A DNA stretch of 8,604 bases. Source: JAFDVL01 sp043736395 (GTDB lineage Bacteria > Acidobacteriota > Blastocatellia > RBC074). The position numbers were made by a program, and so were the translations under genes. Positions within the stretch are counted from its first letter, which is position 1. Each line of letters begins with the position of its first letter. This document shows, piece by piece, positions 1 to 5,769 of this stretch. Below the pieces are notes generated by a model. It worked only from the letters and a program-made list of their open reading frames with translations. It searched no databases and was not told where the DNA came from. The stretch covers positions 1 to 8,604 of the forward strand of contig JAYTCQ010000130.1 in assembly GCA_043736395.1 (NCBI GenBank). The letters run 5' to 3'.

Positions 1-63
1 GATTTCACTTCCTATCGTTGGATCTAAATTTACAACGTAAACTTCAAACCTTTTTACTACCAT
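1..63 (-). CDS. mazF: MazF/PemK-type endoribonuclease toxin, N-terminal part only
   Basis: Only the first 21 codons lie in the window; the gene runs off the left edge. The translation begins M-V-V-K and continues RFEVYVVNLDPTIGSEI, the characteristic first strand of the PemK/MazF fold (family consensus near VYLVNLDPTxGSE). Members of this family cut mRNA and are neutralised by the antitoxin encoded just upstream. The ATG at 63 is chosen because GAGG (71-74) sits 7 bases before it; the in-frame ATG at 69 is only one base from that GAGG. The start overlaps the end of the antitoxin gene by 7 bases in another frame, which is typical of coupled translation in such operons. Whether the toxin is intact cannot be judged here. 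Confidence 0.92.
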   Translation of the reverse strand, partial: MVVKRFEVYVVNLDPTIGSEI

Positions 64-311
64 TCCCATTCCTCATTATCCCAATTCGAAGTTTGTATCA
101 CATCGGGATCGAGTAGCTCATCATCTCCAAGTCGTGCCATTTCTTTAAATGCTTCGTCCCAGCCCTGACGCGGTGTCTTAGCTGATCGGAGGATAATCTG
201 CCCACCAGTCGCTTCCATCTCAATTTCGTCCTGAAGATTGGTCTGTTCAATAAAAAGCTTAGGGATACGAACGCCTTGCGAATTACCAATTTTAATTATT
301 CTAGTTCTCAT
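57..311 (-). CDS. mazE: AbrB/MazE-family antitoxin
   Basis: This is an 84-residue antitoxin. Residues 1-45 are a SpoVT/AbrB swapped-hairpin DNA-binding domain, recognised by the N-terminal IIKIGNSQGVRIPK stretch (residues 5-18) followed by an acidic strand and a GGQIILR strand. Residues 46-84 form the toxin-binding tail: GWDEAFKEM, then GDDELL, ending in the acidic tryptophan-rich WDNEEWEW, as in MazE-like antitoxins of PemK-family toxins. The family dimerises, binds its own promoter and wraps the toxin with the C-terminal tail. The toxin start overlaps its last codons. A 19-bp palindrome lies one base upstream of the ATG and suggests autoregulation. No Shine-Dalgarno sequence is visible, so initiation may be leaderless. 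Confidence 0.95.
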   Translation of the reverse strand: MRTRIIKIGNSQGVRIPKLFIEQTNLQDEIEMEATGGQIILRSAKTPRQGWDEAFKEMARLGDDELLDPDVIQTSNWDNEEWEW

Positions 312-312
312 C

Positions 313-331
313 GTAATTACATTGTAACTAC
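313..331. promoter_or_regulatory. Palindromic operator of the mazEF-like operon
   Basis: The 19-bp sequence GTAATTACATTGTAACTAC has arms GTAATTACA and TGTAACTAC around one central base, with 8 of 9 positions complementary (the core TTACA-T-TGTAA is perfect). It begins one base upstream of the antitoxin start codon and covers the proposed -10 box. AbrB/MazE antitoxins bind palindromes at their own promoters, so this is the natural autorepression site. Binding itself is inferred. Confidence 0.6.
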
Positions 332-349
332 AAGCTTAAAATCGAGCAA
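321..349 (-). promoter_or_regulatory. Sigma-70-like promoter for mazEF
   Basis: On the minus strand TTGCTC (344-349) is followed after exactly 17 bases by TACAAT (321-326), which matches TATAAT at 5 of 6 positions. Transcription would start close to 311-315, at or just before the antitoxin ATG, giving a leaderless or nearly leaderless message. This agrees with the lack of a ribosome binding site. Confidence 0.5.
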
Positions 350-408
350 GTAAAAATCCAATCCTTAGACTTGAAAAAATTGGTTGGCATTGAAAATTTT
401 TAAGGGAA

Positions 409-599
409 TCAATTATTTTCCATCATCACAAATCCAAGTCCAAGCCCATCCCACAGGGCTGTTATTTCATAGGGATGTTCACAGCGATGGGGATTTAATT
501 TTCGCCAAATCCATCTTTGCGGAGTCGCCGCTTTCCAATTCCAAACTAAAATACCCCGCTCAGAATTTCGGTTTCGATGCTGGCTGTGTACTTTCCCAT
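409..599 (-). other. Possible out-of-frame C-terminal continuation of the small membrane protein
   Basis: Reading the minus strand in the frame that ends at TGA 409-411 gives an open stretch back through the 546 stop of the preceding frame and up to about 599. It contains ILVWNWKAATPQRW, then IWRKLNPHRCEHPYEI, then TALWDGLGLGFVM. Five tryptophans in about 50 codons and a strand-like pattern fit the missing half of a BamE-like domain. A one-base change in GGGAAAG (near 593-599) would join the two frames into a protein of about 120 residues, a normal size for such domains. It is not proven coding; a third frame also stays open to 479. Confidence 0.35.
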
Positions 600-770
600 G
601 ATCGCGGTAACTTGTTCGGAACTCATACCGCGCTTTAATTTTTCGGCTGAAGTCTTAAGCCTAGCGGCGTTATTGCGGTATTGAGATTCCACTCGAATGT
701 AATCAAAAACTACAAGTGCAAATAACACTATCAAAAATGCAATGAGCAATTGTTTTACTGAAGGCTTCAT
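546..770 (-). CDS. Small membrane-anchored protein with BamE/SmpA-like motif, probably truncated
   Basis: The frame encodes 74 residues. Residues 7-25 are a strongly hydrophobic segment (an N-terminal membrane anchor), followed by a charged stretch. LKRGMSSEQVTAIMG (45-59) resembles the helix motif of BamE/SmpA-like small domains, in which 'L-x-x-G-M-[ST]-x-x-[EQ]-V-x-x-[IL]-[ML]-G' precedes two or three beta strands. Here the frame stops 15 residues after that glycine, so the strands are missing. Another frame of the same strand continues open to 409 and would supply a Trp-rich tail, which suggests a frameshift near 591-600. The gene starts 17 bases after the purA stop with no strong ribosome binding site, so it may be read through from purA. 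The precise function is unknown and the family assignment is tentative. Confidence 0.5.
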   Translation of the reverse strand: MKPSVKQLLIAFLIVLFALVVFDYIRVESQYRNNAARLKTSAEKLKRGMSSEQVTAIMGKYTASIETEILSGVF

Positions 771-787
771 CTCAAACCATTATTTTA

Positions 788-2119
788 CTAGCACTCACCC
801 GCATTCAAATGAATATCGCATTCATCCAAAATATCCTGATCAATAATCGTTTCATTTCGCTCCGGCCCCGTGGAAATAAAGGCGAATGGCGCTCCGGCGA
901 TTTCTGATAATCTGAAAACGTATTCCTGCGCATTCACTGGTAAATCTTCAAATTTGGAAATGCCTTTAGTTTTCGACATCCAGCCTTCCATTGTTTCGTA
1001 GATCGGCTCAGCAGTTTCCAAAGCGTCAGAATCGTACGGGATTTGATCGGTTTCGATTCCGTTGATGCGGTAGGCGGTGCAGATTTTTATTTCTTCTAAA
1101 TCGTCGAGAACGTCGAGCTTCGTCAATGCCAGCGCGTACAGCCCGTTCACCATCACGGCGTAGCGGGCAACGACTCCGTCAAACCAGCCGCAGCGTCGCG
1201 GTCTGCCAGTGGAGGCTCCATACTCGCCGCCTTTTTCACGAATCGCTTCGCCGAGCGCGTCTTTTAATTCAGTAGGAAACGGCCCTGCGCCAACTCGCGT
1301 CGTGTAGGCTTTGATGACACCGAAAGTTGCGTCAATCACGTTCGGAGGAATTCCGGCTCCGGTGCAGGCTCCGCCGACAGTTGAATTCGATGACGTCACA
1401 AACGGATAGGTTCCATGATCAATATCCAACATCGTCGCCTGTGCACCTTCGAGCAACAACGATTGACCATCGAGAATTGCGTTATTCAAATAATACGTCG
1501 TATCCGTAACGTGCGGCGCGATCAATTCTGACCATTCTTTGCCGTCTTTGATGAGCTGTTCGATGTCAATCGGTTCTCCGCCAAGATGCGTCAAAAGGCT
1601 ATTCGCCTGCGTCGCATTTACACGCAGTTTTTCCAGAAATGAATCAAAATTTGTGAGGTCGCCAACGCGTAATCCGCGCCGCGCCATCTTGTCTTCGTAG
1701 GCGGGGCCGATGCCGCGCATCGTTGTACCTACGGCATTGCTGCCACGATGATTTTCGACGCGGCGATCAAGGGCTACGTGATATGGCAAAATCAGATGAG
1801 CGCGATTGCTGATTAATAGATTTTCCGGCGAGACTTCGATTCCTTGTTTACGCAAATCCGAAATTTCAGAAAGGAGCGCGCGGGGATCGACGACTACACC
1901 ATTGCCGATGACGCAGGTGCTGCCTGGATGCGTGATGCCACTGGGGATTAAGTGCAGGACGAATTTTTCTTCGACGTCGTTTTTACGAATAATGACGGTA
2001 TGACCGGCGTTATGTCCGCCTTGATAACGCGTCACAATATCAAAGTTAGGAGCCAGTAAATCTACAATCTTACCTTTACCTTCATCTCCCCATTGCGTAC
2101 CGATGATAGCCAAATTCAT
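788..2119 (-). CDS. purA: Adenylosuccinate synthetase
   Basis: PurA joins IMP and aspartate using GTP to make adenylosuccinate, the first committed step to AMP, in the cytoplasm. From the ATG at 2119 the protein has 443 residues (E. coli 432). The N-terminus MNLAIIGTQWGDEGKGK carries the phosphate-binding loop with catalytic Asp12, and GGHNAGHT follows with catalytic His40. The middle has LLLEGAQATMLDIDHGTYPFVTSS, then TTRVGAGPFPTEL, then STGRPRRCGWFD, all hallmark blocks. An upstream ATG at 2164 would add 15 residues (MLNHPLPQVV and more), but these are encoded inside a 26-bp-arm hairpin, so the conserved start at 2119 is preferred. No clear Shine-Dalgarno precedes it. It lies downstream of trxB across an 82-base gap. 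Confidence 0.97.
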   Translation of the reverse strand: MNLAIIGTQWGDEGKGKIVDLLAPNFDIVTRYQGGHNAGHTVIIRKNDVEEKFVLHLIPSGITHPGSTCVIGNGVVVDPRALLSEISDLRKQGIEVSPENLLISNRAHLILPYHVALDRRVENHRGSNAVGTTMRGIGPAYEDKMARRGLRVGDLTNFDSFLEKLRVNATQANSLLTHLGGEPIDIEQLIKDGKEWSELIAPHVTDTTYYLNNAILDGQSLLLEGAQATMLDIDHGTYPFVTSSNSTVGGACTGAGIPPNVIDATFGVIKAYTTRVGAGPFPTELKDALGEAIREKGGEYGASTGRPRRCGWFDGVVARYAVMVNGLYALALTKLDVLDDLEEIKICTAYRINGIETDQIPYDSDALETAEPIYETMEGWMSKTKGISKFEDLPVNAQEYVFRLSEIAGAPFAFISTGPERNETIIDQDILDECDIHLNAGEC

Positions 2120-2130
2120 AAATAATCGTA

Positions 2131-2200
2131 TCAGCACCACCTGCGGTAGCGGGTGGTTAAGCAATTCAATTCTGCCACCCGCTACCGCAGGTGGTGCTGA
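2131..2200. repeat. Perfect 26-bp inverted repeat (REP-like hairpin) between trxB and purA
   Basis: Arms at 2131-2156 (beginning TCAGCACCACCTGCGG) and 2175-2200 are perfectly complementary over 26 bases, with an 18-base loop. The hairpin begins 1 base after the trxB stop and ends 11 bases before the purA start. No T-run follows on the minus strand, so it is a poor intrinsic terminator. A REP/RAYT-type palindrome or an mRNA-end stabiliser between the two genes is more likely. Confidence 0.85.
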
Positions 2201-2201
2201 C

Positions 2202-3146
2202 TTAATTGCTCACTGATGAAGCTTTTTTCTCGAGGAATTTTTCTGCGGTGATCGCTGCCTGCACTCCGTCGGCAACGACGTTTGCTAACTGATAAATCGG
2301 GCGGACGCAAAGATCACCCGCCGCGAATAACCCAGGCACTCTGGTTTCCATCAGCTCGTTCACAATCACACGACCGGATTCATCCAGCTCTACCAATTCC
2401 GTGACAATTTCCGAACTTGGAATCCAACCGATAAATTCAAAGACGGCCTTCACCGGAATCGTTTCAGTTTCGTTTGTATCCAGATGGCGAATGCGGATCG
2501 CATCAACTTCTTTGTCGCCGATAATTTCTTCGACGGTGGCGTTCCAGATCATTTTGACTTTGCTATCGTGCGAATATTCTTCGATCAAAATTTTCTGCGC
2601 GGTGAAGTGATCGCGGCGATGCACGTTATTAATGCTTGACGCATAACGCGTCAGAAAATGTCCCTCTTCAACCGCTGAGTTTCCACCGCCGACGACGGCA
2701 ACGGGAACGTCACGGAAAAATGCACCGTCACAGGTTGCGCACCAGCTGACGCCGCGGCCTTCAAATTTCTTTTCGCCGGGAACATTCAATGTGCGCGGGA
2801 ATCGTCCCATCGCTAAAATCACAGCTCGTGAAGTTGCTGTTGACCCATCACTCAATTTCACTGTGAACGTGCCGTCATTTTCTGGCGTAATTTGATCAGC
2901 TCCGATGCCTTCGCGGACTTCGGCTCCGAAGCGTTGCGCGTGCTTGAGAAAACTTTGCGCAAAATCATAACCCGAAATTCCATCAGCGAATCCTGGATAA
3001 TTATCAATCGCGGCTGACAGCGCGATCTGTCCGCCCACGAATTTTTTTTCCAGGACGAGAGTCTTAAGCAAGGCGCGTCCGGTATAAACCGCAGCGGCTA
3101 ATCCCGTCGGACCGCCACCGATAATTATTACGTCAAAATCAGTCAT
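2202..3146 (-). CDS. trxB: Thioredoxin reductase (NADPH)
   Basis: This low-molecular-weight flavoprotein moves electrons from NADPH through FAD to thioredoxin in the cytoplasm. Its 314 residues are standard for the family. Visible blocks are the FAD-binding GGGPTG (10-15), the CATC redox disulphide at Cys136 and Cys139 followed by Asp140, the NADPH-binding GGGNSA (153-158), HRRDHF (176-181) contacting the NADPH phosphate, and the C-terminal FAD motif GLFAAGD (272-278). GGA lies 7 bases before the ATG, a weak ribosome binding site. The thioredoxin gene is 85 bases upstream on the same strand, so enzyme and substrate are paired. A hairpin ending in TTTT lies between them and may attenuate trxB expression. 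Confidence 0.96.
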   Translation of the reverse strand: MTDFDVIIIGGGPTGLAAAVYTGRALLKTLVLEKKFVGGQIALSAAIDNYPGFADGISGYDFAQSFLKHAQRFGAEVREGIGADQITPENDGTFTVKLSDGSTATSRAVILAMGRFPRTLNVPGEKKFEGRGVSWCATCDGAFFRDVPVAVVGGGNSAVEEGHFLTRYASSINNVHRRDHFTAQKILIEEYSHDSKVKMIWNATVEEIIGDKEVDAIRIRHLDTNETETIPVKAVFEFIGWIPSSEIVTELVELDESGRVIVNELMETRVPGLFAAGDLCVRPIYQLANVVADGVQAAITAEKFLEKKASSVSN

Positions 3147-3163
3147 TCGAATTTCCGTGAAAA

Positions 3164-3219
3164 GTTCTGAGTACCAACTTTAATTGAATGATTTTCCAAT
3201 TAAAGTAGGTACTCAGAAC
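3164..3219. repeat. 23-bp-arm inverted repeat between trxA and trxB
   Basis: Arms 3164-3186 and 3197-3219 pair at 22 of 23 positions (mismatch at 3176) around a 10-base loop; the outer part is GTTCTGAGTACC against GGTACTCAGAAC. On the minus strand the stem is followed by four T residues (3160-3163 region, TTTT). It could act as a weak terminator or attenuator after trxA. Its length and symmetry also fit a REP-like mobile palindrome. Its sequence differs from the trxB-purA hairpin. Confidence 0.8.
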
Positions 3220-3231
3220 AGATGTAAAAAC

Positions 3232-3567
3232 TTAAGCAATATGTGATTCAATCAGTGACGAAAGCGAAGCCTGTGCATTGCCGGGCACGCCGACGATAGT
3301 CTCAGCCACTTGTCCGCCTTTGTACAAAATCAACGTTGGAATTCCACGAATACCGTACTGCGAAGGCGTATTCGGATTTTCGTCCACATTCATTTTCATG
3401 ACTTTGGCTTTGCCTTGATATTTCTCAGCAATTGCTTCAATCGTTGGCGCAATCATGCGGCAGGGCCCGCACCAGGCTGCCCAAAAATCCACCAACACCG
3501 GCGTTTCTGAACCCAGCACGGCGGTTGCAAAATTATCATCTGTCGCTTCTAAAACATGTTCACTCAT
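3232..3567 (-). CDS. trxA: Thioredoxin
   Basis: This is a 111-residue cytoplasmic thioredoxin that reduces protein disulphides and is re-reduced by the reductase encoded next to it. The active site WCGPC is at residues 32-36 (Cys33, Cys36), within VDFWAAWCGPCRM. The buried Asp27 of the DFW motif and the cis-proline Pro77 in GIRGIPT are present, and the length is typical. A strong Shine-Dalgarno AAGGAG (3574-3579) lies 6 bases before the ATG, the best ribosome binding site on this strand and consistent with high expression. glgA ends 135 bases upstream, leaving room for an independent promoter. Confidence 0.97.
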   Translation of the reverse strand: MSEHVLEATDDNFATAVLGSETPVLVDFWAAWCGPCRMIAPTIEAIAEKYQGKAKVMKMNVDENPNTPSQYGIRGIPTLILYKGGQVAETIVGVPGNAQASLSSLIESHIA

Positions 3568-3639
3568 AATCTTCTCCTTTTTACTACTGCCAAAATATTA
3601 CTCCATCAGTTGGCGACATTCCCATACGTTTAGTATTGG

Positions 3640-3669
3640 AGAATAGTTCGCTGAAAACCGAATTTGCAA
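3640..3669 (-). promoter_or_regulatory. Candidate trxA promoter
   Basis: In the 135-base gap before trxA the minus strand reads TTGCAA (3664-3669), an 18-base spacer, then TATTCT (3640-3645). Both boxes match the sigma-70 consensus at 4 of 6 positions. The gap is long enough for a promoter, but this match is weak and other placements are possible. Confidence 0.25.
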
Positions 3670-3702
3670 CTATATCAAAATCAACTGTCTAAGTCTTGTG
3701 CC

Positions 3703-5157
3703 TCACCGCTTACTTGCCGCAACTAATTGATAAGCATTGAGATATTCTCGCGCGGCGCGCTCCCACGAATGATCTGTCAGCATTCCATTGCGCTGAATCT
3801 GGCTCCACGCGGCTTTATCATCATAGAGCAGGAACGCTTCGTAAAATTTTTCAACCAGACGATCCGCCGAATAATCATAAAACTTGAAGCCGTTTCCTGA
3901 CTTCGTAGAGCGCTCAAAATTTGTGATTGTATCGTCCAACCCGCCAACGCCGCGCACGATGGGCACCGTGCCGTATTTCAAACTATACATTTGATTCAGC
4001 CCGCACGGCTCATACGCGGAAGGCATCACATACATATCCGCTCCGGCTTCGATTTTGTGCGCCAGCGCGGTGTTGTAGCCAAAATAAACGCCTACTTGAT
4101 CGGGTCTTGAATCGCGCACATGCTGAAAATAATCTTCGTAGCTTTTCGCGCCGGAGCCGAGCAAAACAAAGAAAGCTCCAGTGTCTAAAATTCTCCAAAT
4201 GGCATTTGCTAAAAGATCAATTCCCTTCTGCGTCGTCAGTCGAGTAATGATGGCCACGACCGGACGATCAAGTTCCTGCGGCAAATGAAATTGATCTAAC
4301 AAAGCGCGTTTGCATTCCTGTTTTCCCGCCAGATGGTCGGGCGAAAAATGCGCTGAAATAAATGGATCATGAGCCGGATTCCATTCCTCGTAATCAACCC
4401 CATTCAAAATTCCCAGCAGATCATTTTTCCGCCATCGCAATAATCCATCCAGACTATTTCCGTATTCGCTGGTTTGAATTTCATCCGCGTATTTACGGCT
4501 CACAGTCGAAAGCGCATCTGAATAAGTCAATCCCGCTTTGAGCGCATTTGCCTGTCCGTGAAATTCTAATCCTCCTTCAAAAACCCCAGCGCCAAGTCCA
4601 ACATAAGGCAACATCTGAGGATTGAAAATTCCCTGATACGCCAGATTATGAATGCTGAAAAAAGTCGCTGTATGCGCAAAAAAACGATCATCTCGATAAG
4701 TGGATTTTAAATAAGCTGGAAGCAATCCGGTTTGCCAATCATTGCAATGAATGACATCAGGCGGAGTGCCAAACCGCTTCATTAATTCAATCGCGGCGCG
4801 ACTGAAAAAAGCAAAGCGTTCGGCTTCTGCATCGCCTGAGCCGTAGATATACCCTCGCGCAAAATACTCTGGACAATCAATAAAATAAAAAGGCGTGTCG
4901 TCCAGCCAATCTTCATACACCGACGCATATTTGACGCCTTCGCCGAACGGGACAACTAAGTCAGAAAATATCTGGTAGCCATTATGCTGGCTCACTACGT
5001 CACCGTGCCGAAACGACATTCCGGTGTAGCGCGGCAGGATTACGCGTACTTCGACGCCGATGCGCTTCAAGGCTGTTGGGAGCGCGCCGCAGACATCGGC
5101 AAGCCCTCCGGTTTTGGAATAGGGTACGGCCTCAGAGGCAACAATGGTAATTCGCAT
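3703..5157 (-). CDS. glgA: Glycogen (starch) synthase, ADP-glucose type, GT5 family
   Basis: GlgA adds glucose from ADP-glucose to the growing alpha-1,4-glucan in glycogen synthesis. The 484 residues match the bacterial GT5 length. The N-terminal domain opens with MRITIVASEAVPYSKTGGLADV, whose KTGG (Lys15) binds ADP-glucose. VIHCNDWQTG (135-144) and SIHNLAYQG (168-176) are conserved blocks. The C-terminal Rossmann domain has ITRLTTQKG with Arg306 and Lys311, and PSAYEPCGLNQ with Glu383, then VGGLDDTI. An AAAGGA lies 15 bases before the ATG, too far to be a good ribosome binding site, but the conserved N-terminus fixes the start. No other glycogen genes are in the window. It diverges from the haloperoxidase gene. 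Confidence 0.96.
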   Translation of the reverse strand: MRITIVASEAVPYSKTGGLADVCGALPTALKRIGVEVRVILPRYTGMSFRHGDVVSQHNGYQIFSDLVVPFGEGVKYASVYEDWLDDTPFYFIDCPEYFARGYIYGSGDAEAERFAFFSRAAIELMKRFGTPPDVIHCNDWQTGLLPAYLKSTYRDDRFFAHTATFFSIHNLAYQGIFNPQMLPYVGLGAGVFEGGLEFHGQANALKAGLTYSDALSTVSRKYADEIQTSEYGNSLDGLLRWRKNDLLGILNGVDYEEWNPAHDPFISAHFSPDHLAGKQECKRALLDQFHLPQELDRPVVAIITRLTTQKGIDLLANAIWRILDTGAFFVLLGSGAKSYEDYFQHVRDSRPDQVGVYFGYNTALAHKIEAGADMYVMPSAYEPCGLNQMYSLKYGTVPIVRGVGGLDDTITNFERSTKSGNGFKFYDYSADRLVEKFYEAFLLYDDKAAWSQIQRNGMLTDHSWERAAREYLNAYQLVAASKR

Positions 5158-5203
5158 GATGAATGGAATGCGTCCTTTGAAAATGATTATTTTTCGAACG
5201 TGG

Positions 5204-5233
5204 ATACTATGTGCGGAAGGATTTGTTTGTCAA
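5204..5233 (-). promoter_or_regulatory. Sigma-70 promoter of glgA
   Basis: On the minus strand a perfect TTGACA (5228-5233) is followed after 18 bases by TAGTAT (5204-5209), 4 of 6 to TATAAT. A very AT-rich stretch lies upstream (about 5240-5330) and could act as an UP element. The start site would be near 5197, giving a leader of about 40 bases. Confidence 0.55.
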
Positions 5234-5309
5234 TTTAGCTGAAGATTTAAAAATTATAAACATTTTTTAAGTTGTTTATTTCCATATATTTAATAAAAGT
5301 AATCGGTAA

Positions 5310-5556
5310 TTTTTTGCTTATTTTGACCTAAAAAAGCTTGACAGTTATGGTAAACTTGCCACGTTGTTTCCGGCAGAACAACAGACAGAATTCAATCGGT
5401 TCAAGGAAGCGTTCCACACGCTTAGATTTTTCTACCCTGGCCGGGTAAAAAAATATCGCGGCGCACGGATCCGTTAGTCATAAACGGTGTTGATCATTTT
5501 GGTGATGAAATTGGATGCGATTCGCTGCTCCAATCATCCCACAAAGAACCATTTTA
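5310..5556 (+). pseudogene. Possible gene remnant in two frames joined at a seven-A run
   Basis: The first frame is open from 5310 to TAG 5475-5477 and includes LKKLDSYGKLATLFPAEQ, then EFNRFKEAFHTLRFFYPGRV. It has no ATG or GTG start; only a TTG at 5364. The second frame, one base back, is open from 5426 to TAA 5554-5556 and includes RRTDPLVINGVDHFGDEIG and CDSLLQSSHKEPF. The seven As at 5447-5453 lie in the first frame as A-AAA-AAA, so a homopolymer length change or a -1 slip would join them. The helix-like, protein-like composition suggests a decayed gene, but chance open frames of this length are also plausible. No family is recognised. Confidence 0.25.
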
Positions 5557-5758
5557 AGAACCCAATACCTCGGTTTTTTGCAATTTCACAACCTTAGACT
5601 TCTCCTCAAATCGGCTTTTCGGCGGTGCTATGTTCGCTGCTGAATTGACCCCCTGCGATTGATCTAAGAAATATATCTCGCACATAAAAAATTATTCTTT
5701 TATCTACAAAATTTTGGACTGGCACATGGTTCAGGATTTTGGATTCGTGTCTTTTTTC

Positions 5759-5764
5759 GAGGAG
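5759..5764 (+). promoter_or_regulatory. Ribosome binding site of the haloperoxidase gene
   Basis: GAGGAG lies 5 bases before the ATG at 5770, fixing the start and placing the twin-arginine motif at residues 20-21. Confidence 0.85.
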
Positions 5765-5769
5765 TATAT

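Larger units (their letters stand above)
5234..5769. other. Divergent intergenic region between glgA and the haloperoxidase gene
   Basis: No confident gene is present in this 536-base stretch. 5240-5330 is very AT-rich. For the plus strand, TTGACC (5323-5328), 17 bases, then TATGGT (5346-5351) is a possible promoter; a perfect TTGACA at 5338-5343 has no good -10 partner. TTGACC at 5645-5650 is another weak -35. A stem of GATG-AA bulge-ATTGGA against TCCAATCATC folds at 5504-5538, and TACCC/GGGTA pair at 5433-5447 between T and A runs. Two overlapping open frames at 5310-5556 are described separately. Confidence 0.5.

Noticed and set aside
384..638. 84-codon plus-strand open frame
   Set aside because: It overlaps the small membrane protein on the other strand and crosses its motif region, shows no recognisable domain, and lacks a ribosome binding site.
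2120..2164. N-terminal extension of PurA by 15 residues
   Set aside because: The extension is encoded by a hairpin repeat, and the family N-terminus begins with the M-x-x-x-I-I-G-x-Q-W-G-D-E-G pattern at 2119.
3927..4247. 106-codon plus-strand open frame inside glgA
   Set aside because: It is antisense to conserved GlgA motifs and is rich in Arg, Ser and Cys, as expected of a shadow frame.
5338..5366. Promoter from the perfect TTGACA at 5338-5343
   Set aside because: The sequences 16 to 19 bases downstream (around ACGTTG) do not resemble a -10 box, so it is not called on its own.
5433..5453. Intrinsic terminator from the TACCC/GGGTA stem
   Set aside because: The stem is only 5 bp and on neither strand is it followed by a proper T-run; As follow on the plus strand.
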